Assembly: GCA_964393115.1 (NCBI GenBank)
Contig: CAYMST010000122.1
Span: 1-13,823 of the forward strand
Origin: CAYMST01 sp964393115
Lineage (GTDB): Bacteria; Bacteroidota; Bacteroidia; Cytophagales; Cyclobacteriaceae
Reading direction: 5' to 3'
Length of the DNA: 13,823 bases
Part shown: positions 1-8,052 of the stretch, piece by piece
Layout: each line of letters opens with the position of its first letter
Numbering within the stretch: position 1 is the stretch's first letter
The notes under the pieces: generated by a model
What the model was told of the DNA's origin: nothing
The model's database searches: none
Seen by the model: only the letters and a program-made list of their open reading frames with translations
Translations under genes and position numbers: made by a program

Positions 1-73
1 ATAAATATCATTTATTAAAACTCAAATATGATCATCTGGCCGATTGCCGACATAAGTGTTAGTCAATGGCCCT

Positions 74-81
74 TATTTTTG
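74..81 (+). promoter_or_regulatory. putative Bacteroidota -7 promoter element for the porV2-porU2 operon
   Basis: TATTTTTG matches the Bacteroidota -7 consensus TAnnTTTG exactly and lies 23 bases before the porV2 start codon. I see no clear TTG at the usual -33 distance; the nearest TTG (44-46) is too far upstream. The assignment rests on the -7 motif and its position only. The rest of bases 1-104 is AT-rich and shows no gene. Confidence 0.35.
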
Positions 82-104
82 ATGAGTAATTAAGAACCTA
101 AGAA

Positions 105-1193
105 ATGCCGCGAGATACATGCTATATACCGCTTATAATAATGGCCTTTTGGGTGAGCAGTCTAGCTGCATTTGGCCAAGGGCAAGCTAGGAAATACAGC
201 AACGAGTTCATGTTTTTAGGAGTCGGCGCTCGAGGTATTGGGATGGGCCAGACGCAGGTGGCGATCGCCAGTGATGCGACATCGGGCTACTGGAATCCAG
301 CCAACTTGATGGATGCTAAACGAGATCACGAGTTTGGGCTAATGCATACTGAGTATTTTTCCGGCATTGGTAAATATGATTTCGTTGGGTTTTCTACTAA
401 GCTAGACTCGTTATCGAGGGTTGGTGTTACCGTCATCCGCTTTGGTGTGGACGATATTCCAGACACCAGATTTCTGTACGATGCTAATGGAGCACTCAAT
501 TATGACAATGTCCGATTCTTTTCGGCATCGGACTATGGCATTCTTTTTTCTTACGCACATCAACCGCGAAAAATCAAGCATTTGACTTGGGGAGGAAATA
601 TCAAGATTATTCATCGGTCAGTGGGGAAATTTGCCAATGCCTGGGGTTTTGGTCTTGACTTTGCCATGAGGTATCGTAAAAAAGGGACTTCTATAGGATT
701 GGTTGCCAAGGATTTTACAGGTACCTTCAATGCTTGGACACACAACTCTGAATTATTACATGATGCCTTTGCCGTTACGGGTAATGAAATTCCAGAAAGT
801 TCCACAGAAGTAACGCTACCCCGGCTGATGATAGGAGTGGCGCAAAAAGTGAATATCGGGCAGTCTATGTATATTTTGGCTTCTGCAGATTTGGAAGCTA
901 CATTTGACGGGCAACGGAATACACTTCTGGCCTCAGATTTAATCTCTTTTGACCCAAGATTTGGCTTGGAGGTTATGGTTAAAAATGTGGTGTTCATTAG
1001 GTTTGGAGCTAATCAGTTTCAAGAACTGACTACGTTGGACGGAGGTACAACACAGTCTAACCGCTTGAGCACAGGGATTGGGGTTAAACTGAAAAATATA
1101 GACCTCGATTATGCTTTGGCGGACTTTGGTAACCAATCGTTGGGCTTAAAATCGCATGTTATCTCCATTAGTTTTGGCTTAGATCAGAAGTGA
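105..1193 (+). CDS. porV2: PorV/PorQ-family outer-membrane beta-barrel protein (PorV2-like, type IX secretion)
   Basis: A 362-residue exported protein of the PorV/PorQ family. Residues 1 to about 25 form a signal peptide with a hydrophobic stretch (IPLIIMAFWVSSLAAFG). The mature protein opens with the family's hallmark glycine-rich segment (FLGVGARGIGMGQ, residues 37-49) followed by the A-SDATSGYWNPANL motif. The remainder alternates hydrophobic and polar residues with many Gly and aromatic residues, as in outer-membrane beta-barrels. PorV of the type IX system shuttles or presents cargo to the PorU sortase at the outer membrane. Its stop is one base before the start of a PorU-like gene, so the two are almost certainly co-transcribed and work together. 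The pairing supports the name PorV2 rather than PorQ. The family call is firm; the exact paralogue is inferred from context. Confidence 0.85.
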   Translation: MPRDTCYIPLIIMAFWVSSLAAFGQGQARKYSNEFMFLGVGARGIGMGQTQVAIASDATSGYWNPANLMDAKRDHEFGLMHTEYFSGIGKYDFVGFSTKLDSLSRVGVTVIRFGVDDIPDTRFLYDANGALNYDNVRFFSASDYGILFSYAHQPRKIKHLTWGGNIKIIHRSVGKFANAWGFGLDFAMRYRKKGTSIGLVAKDFTGTFNAWTHNSELLHDAFAVTGNEIPESSTEVTLPRLMIGVAQKVNIGQSMYILASADLEATFDGQRNTLLASDLISFDPRFGLEVMVKNVVFIRFGANQFQELTTLDGGTTQSNRLSTGIGVKLKNIDLDYALADFGNQSLGLKSHVISISFGLDQK

Positions 1194-1194
1194 T

Positions 1195-4100
1195 ATGAAT
1201 AGAAAGGTATTTACTCAAGTTCTGATACTTTTTCTGCTTGTCAATCATCTGGCAGCACAGTCTTATGTTGATTGGATCAATCCAAACCAAAAGTATTTTA
1301 GGTTTAAGGTAGTAGAGGAAGGTATTTATCGGATTAGCTTCAACGAATTGGTTTCTTCTGGGTTTCTGGCCGCTCATCCGGGATTAGACCCCACTAAGAT
1401 TCAACTATTTAGAAAAGGTGTTGAGCAGGCTATTTTCATCAATGGAGAGGCGGATAGAACTTTCAATTCAGAGGATTATATAGAGTTTTATGGACTGCCA
1501 AATGACGGCGCTGAAGACGCTGAGCTTTACCTAACCGCTTCGAATCAAATAAACCAAAAGGTTAGCTTATTCACGGATAGCGCGGCTTATTTCCTTACCG
1601 TTATTTCTGGAGCGGGGACAGGGACAAGAATGGAAGAGGTACTTCCAGGGAGTTCTATTGGCCTGTCTCCAGAGACCGAGTGCAGCGTGACCACCACACA
1701 GCTTTATTATTCGCAATACTCACAAGGTCGTGAGCGGGGTAGTCAGATCAGGACAACCCAATATGATGAAGGAGAAGGATGGGTTGGTCCGCAGATTAGT
1801 GGAGCTGGAAGTACAATTGTATTGGATGGTTTAGAAGGCTTAGTGAATTCCTCTTCTCTGAGGTCCAGCCTTTTTGTACGATTAGTTGGCGGTAGAGACG
1901 TAGGACAAGAAGTTAGCGTACAGGTTGGTGCCTCTGAAAGCAATCTACGGATAGCAGCTACCATGAACGGAACTAGGCGTTTGCCCTATGAGCGCGAGAC
2001 TACGCTGTCGAGTATAGACTTTGGTCTCAACGAAGATATTACCGTAAAGCTATTCAACATATCTGGGTTATCGTATTTGTCGGAGTTGACGCTAACCTAC
2101 CCTCGAAACCTTGATTTCTCGTCCAACGCAGATCATAAGTTTACGTTGAAAGCTAATACTAGTGACCGTTCACTACTAAGGTTGACTAATCAAAGTAGTT
2201 CTGATTTTCTGGTTGATGTCACGGATCCCGTTAACCCACGAAGGATAAATTTATTTACTCCAACGCAGGGGTTGAGCGCTATTGTATCAAATACTTCCAC
2301 TTCTAGAACGATGTATTTGGCCGGTACTCGGAAGTCGGTGAACAGCATCATCGAGTTTGATCTGTCTGTGCCCGTAGCTTCTACATCCGATTACCTAATT
2401 ATCACGCATCCGCAACTCAGCGACGATGATTTCCCCGGAGGAAACCCAGTTACCTCGTACGCCGACTATCGGGAGAGTATGGATGGAGGAAACTATAACA
2501 GTCTCGTGTTACTAGCACAGGATGTTTATAACATCTTTAACTATGGTGACCCGACTCCAGTGGCAATTCGACGCTTTGCGCGTCATATGTATGAAGACAA
2601 TGTCACAAAGTACATCTTCATTATTGGTATCGGGGCAACCACTCGACACTTAAAATTATCAGGTCAACCTAGAGATATTTCCACAAGCATCCGCTCTTTT
2701 CACCCTAACCTTATACCAACATGGGGAGACCCGGGTTCTGATGTGCCCTTTACAGTTGGTCTTGATCCAGATGAAAACCCACTTTCGGAGTCTATTCCGG
2801 TGGGGCGCATCAATGCAAAATCGCCTGAAGATGTGAAACGATATTTAAGTAAAGTACAACAAATGGAAAGCCTTCCATTTGATGACTTGTGGCGGAAGAA
2901 CTTAGTCCACTTAAGCGGGGGTAAGGATAATCGGGAGCAAGATCGTTTTCGCAGTTACATTAACCAGATGGAGGTAGTGGCCGAAACTGGGCTGCTAGGA
3001 GGAGAGGTATCTTCTATTTCGAAGACCAATTTTGATGCCGTACAGCTGCTCAATATAGCAGACGAGGTGAATAGCGGTCTCTCATTGATTACCTTTTTTG
3101 GACATTCTACTGCTGCCACCTCAGATATTGCCATTGGGAAGGTATCACGCGTAGAGCTTGGGTATAATAATCCAGGTAGGTATCCTACATTTTTGGTTAG
3201 CGGGTGCAATGCCGGGAACTTCTATGAGCCGGCAGATCAGGAGATTTTGACGACATTTGGGGAGGATTGGATTTTAGCACCTGACCTCGGAGCTATAGGT
3301 TTCATGGCACATAGTTATTTCGGTAAGGAAATAGCCCTCAGGGATTACGCATTCACCTTTTATGATGTTGCATTTGGTTCGGAGTCTTTCTTCGGAAGAA
3401 CGCTGGGACAGATTCGCCAGGAAACGCAGCGGCGGTTCCTCGGAACCCAAACTACGATAGAGGCAAATTCAGTTCAGGCCACACAAGCACAACAAATGAT
3501 TCTTCAGGGGGACCCTGCGGTGAGGTTATTTGGTACTGAAAGACCTGAATTTGAAGCAAAAACAGAAGAGATACAACTCAGTGGAGCTGGAAGTTTTGAG
3601 CTGGATGCCAATCTTGATTCTATTAATATCTCTTTTACGATCAGAAATTATGGTAGAGTAAATACAAAACCTGTTAGCCTTACAGTAACGAGAGGATTTG
3701 CCGATGGAAGTGAAATTCTCTACGGACCATTCGAAGTAGGCACTGTTGTTCGTCAACGTGAAGTGAGTTTTAACCTTGCTAATCCATCGGACAGGTCGAG
3801 TGCAGGGTTAAACACATTTGCCGTAGAGCTTGATCCCGGGGATAGTATTCCGGAAGCCGATGACTTCAATAACATTGTTCAGGTGGAGGTTGATATTCCG
3901 TCTGGTTCAGTGATCAATCTATTGCCTGAGAATCAGGCAATCGTTAATGATAAGACAGTTGGGCTTGTTGTTCAGGCCTCGAACCTTTTGACAAAGAATA
4001 GAATAGCGATTGTTGAGGTGTCTAGAAGTGAAAATTTCCTGAATCCTGCTCGGTTTGAAGTGTCACTTGATCCTTTTGGAATTGTATCGATTGATCTGGA

Positions 4101-6225
4101 AGACCTACAAGCTGATGTAGAGGGAGGAACAGTGTACTGGCGGTCAAGATTTGAAACACCACTGGCCAATGAAAATAATGAATGGCAAGTATCGAGCTTT
4201 TCTTTTTCGCAAAACCTGGGACTCGGATGGGGACAACTTGTCAAAAGTGAGATGCGTGATAACGAGCTGGTAGGTGTCTCTTTAAGCAATGATGTTTGGG
4301 AATTTGAACCCAATACATTGAACGTACATGTGAAAACACAAGGAGCGGGATTGTCTCCCGAACTTTCTGATAATATTTTGACGATTAACTCTGTCAATTA
4401 TTTGATTGGCGATTTCGAAAATTGCGTACTCAATACGCTGAATATTATTGAATTTGAACGTAGTTCGCTGCAACCTATAGCTCCTGATTATCGGGCATTA
4501 TTTGGTTCCCCATTTGATATTTTGATTGATCAGGTATGTGGTCCAAGAGCTCAAGTTGTCTTTAATTTGAGGCGGGCTGATTTAGTAGAAGGAAACCAAC
4601 TACTGAATAATATTTACAACGCTTCTGACAGTGCCAATATCTTCGTTGTTTTCAGTTTGGGCAATTTTGACTTTGATAATGTGAGTAGTCAGAATTTAGA
4701 TATTTTAACTCAGATGGGTATTAGCCGTACCACACTTAGTGAACATGAAGCGGGTGAGCCTTTTATTTTTGTTGGTCGTCATCAAGCAGCTCCAGGTTCA
4801 GCGATAGAGATCATAGGGATTGATAATAATTCAGAAGTAGAGTTTAATCAAGCACTGGAAGGTCTTCTCAATGCCGCCTCTATGGAGACTGATCTCATAG
4901 GCCCTGCTAGGGAATGGACTTCCCTAAATATTGATCTCACAAGCGGGATAGGAGATGTCTCAAACTTTACGGTGACTGGATTGACGGCTGAGCGTCAAGA
5001 TACTGTTTTGTTTGAGAGCTACAATATAGCTGTTGATAATTTGGCAACAATTGATGCTAGCCGTGTTCCATTTTTGAAGCTAGGATATTCGTTTAGTGAC
5101 CGCACGAATGGTTCTGCTCCACAACTAAACGCTTGGAATATTGAATATGAGCCTTTGCCTGAAGGGGTATTGTACCCAGCAGACACCAACATCTCAGAAC
5201 TATCCTTAGTCGAAGGACAGTCGAGGGTCCAACGCTTGATTTTTAGAAATGTCTCTGGAAGTGACTTTCGCGACTCGGTGGAGATTGAATCCAATATTTT
5301 TAATAAGACGAGCTTTAGCTCGGAAGTAAATCGTTTCAAAATTGCCCCGCCTGCTGCTAACGATTCCTCATCTTTTGAAGTGGCGATTAACTCTCGTGGT
5401 AAAGTAGGACAAAATGATCTTACCGTATCGGCAGAGGCAGAGATTGAATTGACGCAAACGAACAACTCGTTAAGACTTGCTAACTTTCTCAATGTGCAGG
5501 GTGACGTTACAAACCCCGTTTTGGATGTCACTTTTGATGGAGCTTATATTTTGGATAATGACATTGTATCCCCAGATCCAAATATATTGATTACTCTCGA
5601 CGACGAAAATGAGTTTTTGCCTAAGAATGATACTATCGGTGTAAACATATTCTTTAAAAATAATGATGACTCGCTGGACTTTCAACGTGTTAGCTTATCA
5701 GACCCAAGTATTATTTGGACTCCAGCAACTGAAGAAAGCAATTTTGAGGTAAACTACACTCCTGGTAAGCTAGAAGATGGTTCCTATGCGCTTAGGGTTA
5801 CGGCTACGGACCAGTCAGGAAATGCAGCGGGTTCCGAACCCTATGAGATTAATTTTAATGTGATCAATGAATCATCTATTTCCAATTTTCTTCCCTATCC
5901 AAATCCGTTTTCGACCTCTACTCAGTTTGTATTTACGTTGACCGGTGAAGTGGTGCCGGAGCGCATTATGATTCAGATCTTCACGATTCGGGGGACGCTT
6001 GTCAAGACGATTCGAGAAACTGAACTAGGTTCCATTAGAGTTGGACATAATATTACAGACTATCGCTGGGATGGACGGGATGAATATGGAGACCTGCTGG
6101 CAAATGGTGTTTATCTATATAAGGTATCCTATTCACAGGATTCAGATGGTCAGTTTTCTCAGTTTGAGACAGCGGCAGATAAGGCCTTTACGAAAGGGTT
6201 TGGGAAGTTATATATCTTGAGATAA
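1195..6225 (+). CDS. porU2: PorU2-like C25-family peptidase/sortase with T9SS C-terminal domain
   Basis: A 1676-residue exported protein. A signal peptide covers residues 1 to about 21 (cleavage near LAAQ). A beta-rich N-terminal region is followed by a C25 (gingipain) peptidase domain at about residues 395-780, with the likely catalytic His637 in FFGHST and Cys671 in SGCNAG, 34 residues apart as expected for gingipain-type enzymes. Residues about 803-902 resemble a CARDB-type adhesion domain, ending in a NNIVQVEVDI strand. A long beta-rich, Asn/Asp-rich region follows, with an Ig-like segment near 1510-1560. Residues about 1563-1676 form a FlgD-like/T9SS sorting domain (PYPNPF start, then DYRWDGRDEYG-LLANGVYLYKV). 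PorU of Porphyromonas gingivalis cleaves and re-attaches T9SS cargo at the cell surface; this protein is clearly longer. It follows porV2 by one base. Both catalytic residues are intact, so activity is likely, but its substrates are unknown. Confidence 0.85.
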   Translation: MNRKVFTQVLILFLLVNHLAAQSYVDWINPNQKYFRFKVVEEGIYRISFNELVSSGFLAAHPGLDPTKIQLFRKGVEQAIFINGEADRTFNSEDYIEFYGLPNDGAEDAELYLTASNQINQKVSLFTDSAAYFLTVISGAGTGTRMEEVLPGSSIGLSPETECSVTTTQLYYSQYSQGRERGSQIRTTQYDEGEGWVGPQISGAGSTIVLDGLEGLVNSSSLRSSLFVRLVGGRDVGQEVSVQVGASESNLRIAATMNGTRRLPYERETTLSSIDFGLNEDITVKLFNISGLSYLSELTLTYPRNLDFSSNADHKFTLKANTSDRSLLRLTNQSSSDFLVDVTDPVNPRRINLFTPTQGLSAIVSNTSTSRTMYLAGTRKSVNSIIEFDLSVPVASTSDYLIITHPQLSDDDFPGGNPVTSYADYRESMDGGNYNSLVLLAQDVYNIFNYGDPTPVAIRRFARHMYEDNVTKYIFIIGIGATTRHLKLSGQPRDISTSIRSFHPNLIPTWGDPGSDVPFTVGLDPDENPLSESIPVGRINAKSPEDVKRYLSKVQQMESLPFDDLWRKNLVHLSGGKDNREQDRFRSYINQMEVVAETGLLGGEVSSISKTNFDAVQLLNIADEVNSGLSLITFFGHSTAATSDIAIGKVSRVELGYNNPGRYPTFLVSGCNAGNFYEPADQEILTTFGEDWILAPDLGAIGFMAHSYFGKEIALRDYAFTFYDVAFGSESFFGRTLGQIRQETQRRFLGTQTTIEANSVQATQAQQMILQGDPAVRLFGTERPEFEAKTEEIQLSGAGSFELDANLDSINISFTIRNYGRVNTKPVSLTVTRGFADGSEILYGPFEVGTVVRQREVSFNLANPSDRSSAGLNTFAVELDPGDSIPEADDFNNIVQVEVDIPSGSVINLLPENQAIVNDKTVGLVVQASNLLTKNRIAIVEVSRSENFLNPARFEVSLDPFGIVSIDLEDLQADVEGGTVYWRSRFETPLANENNEWQVSSFSFSQNLGLGWGQLVKSEMRDNELVGVSLSNDVWEFEPNTLNVHVKTQGAGLSPELSDNILTINSVNYLIGDFENCVLNTLNIIEFERSSLQPIAPDYRALFGSPFDILIDQVCGPRAQVVFNLRRADLVEGNQLLNNIYNASDSANIFVVFSLGNFDFDNVSSQNLDILTQMGISRTTLSEHEAGEPFIFVGRHQAAPGSAIEIIGIDNNSEVEFNQALEGLLNAASMETDLIGPAREWTSLNIDLTSGIGDVSNFTVTGLTAERQDTVLFESYNIAVDNLATIDASRVPFLKLGYSFSDRTNGSAPQLNAWNIEYEPLPEGVLYPADTNISELSLVEGQSRVQRLIFRNVSGSDFRDSVEIESNIFNKTSFSSEVNRFKIAPPAANDSSSFEVAINSRGKVGQNDLTVSAEAEIELTQTNNSLRLANFLNVQGDVTNPVLDVTFDGAYILDNDIVSPDPNILITLDDENEFLPKNDTIGVNIFFKNNDDSLDFQRVSLSDPSIIWTPATEESNFEVNYTPGKLEDGSYALRVTATDQSGNAAGSEPYEINFNVINESSISNFLPYPNPFSTSTQFVFTLTGEVVPERIMIQIFTIRGTLVKTIRETELGSIRVGHNITDYRWDGRDEYGDLLANGVYLYKVSYSQDSDGQFSQFETAADKAFTKGFGKLYILR

Positions 6226-6233
6226 TCATTTTC

Positions 6234-6941
6234 TTACTTAGCATAAATCGCTTTAGGATAATTTGAAATCCTCACTTTATCACTTTGTAACTCGCGTAAG
6301 GTATCACTGGCAATCCATTGTGCACTTTTTGTGACATGGTTACTCATCTCTTTGGCACAATTAATAGCGATTAATTTAAGATCCTGATTCCGTTTACCGA
6401 TACTTCTGAGCGCCCAACTCACTGCTTTTTTAACAAAATTACGGTCATCATTTGCGCATGATACGATAGGTTGAAGGAACTGCTCGAATACTTGGTTTTC
6501 AGATTTCTTATCTGCGTTGCAAAGGGCGGCGATAATGGCAAAAGCTGAGCGTCTTTGGAATTCTGCTTCTCGCGAATACCAGAGCATGGCTTTTTCAACT
6601 GCATAGTTGCTTCTTGCGAATAGTGTCATCGAAAAGGAATCGCATATTTCCCAGTTGTTAAATTCAGTTACCCATTTTTCCATGAGGTCACTTGTAAGCT
6701 CTTTTGGGCTAAAGATTTTACTACAGAGCAGTTTGCCTTCGTAAATATTGGAGTCATACAATTCTATCGCCAATTGATTGTTTCGTTTATTTTGCCGCGC
6801 GATTTCATTAAGGTCTTTCAGGTAAACGCCAAGAGCCGTTTGGTCATAGTCTACACCGAATTTCTTTTTCTTGTCGGAGACGATTTCTGGATTGGCTAGT
6901 TGATGAAGTAACGTAATAACTTCTTTCGTTTTTGTGATCAT
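6234..6941 (-). CDS. AlkD-like DNA-alkylation-repeat protein (putative DNA glycosylase)
   Basis: A 235-residue, all-helical, soluble protein of the DNA alkylation repair (HEAT-like repeat) family. AlkD-type enzymes excise N3- and N7-alkylated purines without flipping the base, using a Trp/Asp pair and an Arg on the concave face. Here W97 and D101 (NNWEICDS) have the W-x3-D spacing of the AlkD active site, R131 lies in the FQRRSAFA helix and W176 in the KKAVSWALRSIGK helix. Length is normal for the family. The gene is convergent with porU2, with an 8-base gap and no obvious terminator between them, and it probably has its own promoter in the spacer at 6942-7229. Family assignment is good; glycosylase activity is inferred from the conserved residues, as some paralogues bind branched DNA instead. 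Confidence 0.85.
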   Translation of the reverse strand: MITKTKEVITLLHQLANPEIVSDKKKKFGVDYDQTALGVYLKDLNEIARQNKRNNQLAIELYDSNIYEGKLLCSKIFSPKELTSDLMEKWVTEFNNWEICDSFSMTLFARSNYAVEKAMLWYSREAEFQRRSAFAIIAALCNADKKSENQVFEQFLQPIVSCANDDRNFVKKAVSWALRSIGKRNQDLKLIAINCAKEMSNHVTKSAQWIASDTLRELQSDKVRISNYPKAIYAK

Positions 6942-7229
6942 AGTTCTTTTTTCAGTTATTATTTTCAGTTTTGCAGCCGATTAGAAACATCAGTTTAGCT
7001 AAAGTTATACCATTTGTAATTTATAAAGGTGTATTAGTTTATGTTAGTCCTATTTTCTTCTTCCGGACCAAAAATACAGGCCTAGTAGCACTATGGAGAA
7101 GGTTTTTATCGAAGAAGAAGGAAAACAGTGGCAAATACACGTCGTTGCAGAGCGAATGGTATTATTGGACGATTAAGAAAATTGTCATATCCCTGCTCAA
7201 CTGCGCACAAGGTCAAATCGTGATAAGCA
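6942..7229. other. spacer between divergent genes, with no convincing gene
   Basis: These 288 bases separate the leftward AlkD-like gene from the rightward PAP2 gene. They must hold the promoter of the former and probably that of the latter. On the minus strand TAACTTTA (7000-7007) is a weak match to the -7 consensus. On the plus strand there is one 88-codon open frame from a TTG (6971-7237), which runs into the PAP2 start and looks non-coding. A 27-codon frame starting with ATG at 7093 and ending at 7176 has a more protein-like composition. Neither can be called a gene from the sequence alone. Confidence 0.5.
7093..7176 (+). CDS. possible 27-residue small protein (doubtful)
   Basis: An ATG-initiated frame of 27 codons starting MEKVFIEEEGKQWQIHVVAE. 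It is acidic and hydrophilic at first, with a short hydrophobic patch near the end and DD at the C terminus, which resembles a real polypeptide more than the longer overlapping TTG frame does. I do not recognise it. It is open upstream to a stop at 7045-7047, so it is not obviously the tail of a larger gene. It could be a genuine small protein, the decayed start of an old gene, or chance. There is no supporting promoter. Confidence 0.15.
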   Translation: MEKVFIEEEGKQWQIHVVAERMVLLDD

Positions 7230-7859
7230 ATGAATAGAACACTGTCGATATTTCTAAAGGTCTATGCCACTGTTTTTGCTATTAGCTGGATAGCCTTATT
7301 TTCTGTTGAAAAGGGAGAACTTGTGTTAAGCATCAACAGGTCCAGGACGCCCTTTTTTGATACTTTTTTTACCTACTGGACTTACTTTGGTGACGGCTGG
7401 TTGTTATTGCCTGTTTTCATGGTCTCACTTTTATGGAGTTATAGGTTAGCATTTCAATGCCTGATTATCGCAGTTATGCAGTCCATCACATCGTATACAC
7501 TCAAGCATCTTATATTCAAAGGATATCCCCGACCAAAAATTTATTTTGCGGATAAGGTGGATTTAGACTTTATCGAAGGTGTACGGGTTAACTCTTATCA
7601 CTCCTTTCCGTCGGGGCATACGATGACCGCGTTCTCTATTGCTGCCTTTTGTTGTTTGTTCTTTTCGAGTAGGCAATGGGTAGCCTTTCCACTGCTAATT
7701 ATTGCCATACTAGCAGGTCTATCCAGAATATACTTACTCCAACATTTCTACGTAGATGTTGTTTATGGATCACTTAGTGGAGTTCTGGTCACTACCATAG
7801 TTCTTCTTGCCACTCGAAAGCTTTTTGCTTTAGAAAAGTGGAATAAAGGCCTGTTGTAA
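7230..7859 (+). CDS. PAP2-family (type 2 phosphatidic acid phosphatase) membrane phosphatase
   Basis: A 209-residue polytopic inner-membrane protein with about six hydrophobic segments. All three motifs of the PAP2 superfamily are present: K92...RP (101-102), PSGHT (127-131) with the general-acid His130, and SR(165-166)-x5-H172-x3-D176 holding the nucleophilic histidine and its aspartate partner. The first motif has eight residues between Lys and Arg-Pro instead of the classical six. The active site faces the periplasm in this family. Relatives dephosphorylate phosphatidate, phosphatidylglycerophosphate, undecaprenyl diphosphate or modified lipid A, and the sequence does not tell which. Neighbours give no hint, and the gene appears to be transcribed alone. 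The ATG at 7230 places a normal N-terminal hydrophobic segment at the start. Confidence 0.88.
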   Translation: MNRTLSIFLKVYATVFAISWIALFSVEKGELVLSINRSRTPFFDTFFTYWTYFGDGWLLLPVFMVSLLWSYRLAFQCLIIAVMQSITSYTLKHLIFKGYPRPKIYFADKVDLDFIEGVRVNSYHSFPSGHTMTAFSIAAFCCLFFSSRQWVAFPLLIIAILAGLSRIYLLQHFYVDVVYGSLSGVLVTTIVLLATRKLFALEKWNKGLL

Positions 7860-7887
7860 CCCTCTGCGCTCAAGGATAAACGCCTAT

Positions 7888-7912
7888 TTCGAAATCTATC
7901 CAATTTTTCGAA
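7888..7912. repeat. inverted repeat TTCGAAA-N11-TTTCGAA
   Basis: Two 7-base arms (7888-7894 and 7906-7912) are perfect inverted copies separated by 11 bases, and each contains the palindrome TTCGAA. The element begins 29 bases after the PAP2 stop codon. It could form a weak hairpin ending PAP2 transcription, but no T-run follows on the plus strand. It could equally be a protein-binding site upstream of the nitrate reductase promoter. Confidence 0.35.
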
Positions 7913-7976
7913 GTGACGGATTTGTGTATTATTCGGGTTAATAGAACCTTGATAGCACTGTATTTCGACTAAATCA

Positions 7977-8041
7977 TTACGTAAAAACGACAGGGTCTTC
8001 TTTTATTTAGTTAAAATCACGTAATTTTGTTACGTAATTTT
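7977..8041. promoter_or_regulatory. putative operator array: three TTACGTAA-like sites before the nitrate reductase gene
   Basis: The octamer TTACGTAA occurs at 7977-7984 and 8030-8037, and a one-mismatch copy TCACGTAA at 8017-8024. The middle copy sits in a longer near-palindrome AAAATCACGTAATTTT (8013-8028) with a single mismatched pair. The last two copies extend into a 10-base direct repeat ACGTAATTTT (8019-8028 and 8032-8041) with a 13-base period. Because the middle copy overlaps the -7 element, a protein bound there would be expected to block RNA polymerase, while the distal copy could hold a second dimer. I do not recognise the regulator. The motif does not match the classical FNR, NnrR or NsrR sites. 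Confidence 0.4.
8022..8029 (+). promoter_or_regulatory. putative Bacteroidota -7 promoter element for the nitrate reductase operon
   Basis: TAATTTTG is an exact match to TAnnTTTG, 23 bases before the ATG. No TTG is found about 20 bases upstream (the region reads TTCTTTT), so the promoter may be weak or activator-dependent. A second, poorer match, TAATTTTA, lies at 8035-8042. Confidence 0.4.
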
Positions 8042-8052
8042 ACTTAACTATC

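Noticed and set aside
1..15. Inverted repeat ATAAAT-N3-ATTTAT at the left edge
   Set aside because: It is purely AT arms in an AT-rich spacer, with no T-run or nearby gene end visible, so chance is the simplest explanation.
3972..4397. 141-codon minus-strand open frame inside porU2
   Set aside because: It is antisense to the beta-rich region of porU2 and has a shadow composition without motifs.
5019..5531. 170-codon minus-strand open frame inside porU2
   Set aside because: It is antisense to a clear long gene, has Ser/Thr/Leu-rich composition and matches no domain; it is a shadow of the sense frame.
6971..7237. 88-codon plus-strand open frame starting at TTG
   Set aside because: It has a rare start codon, overlaps the PAP2 start, shows no recognisable motif and reads as erratic composition; a shorter ATG frame overlaps it.
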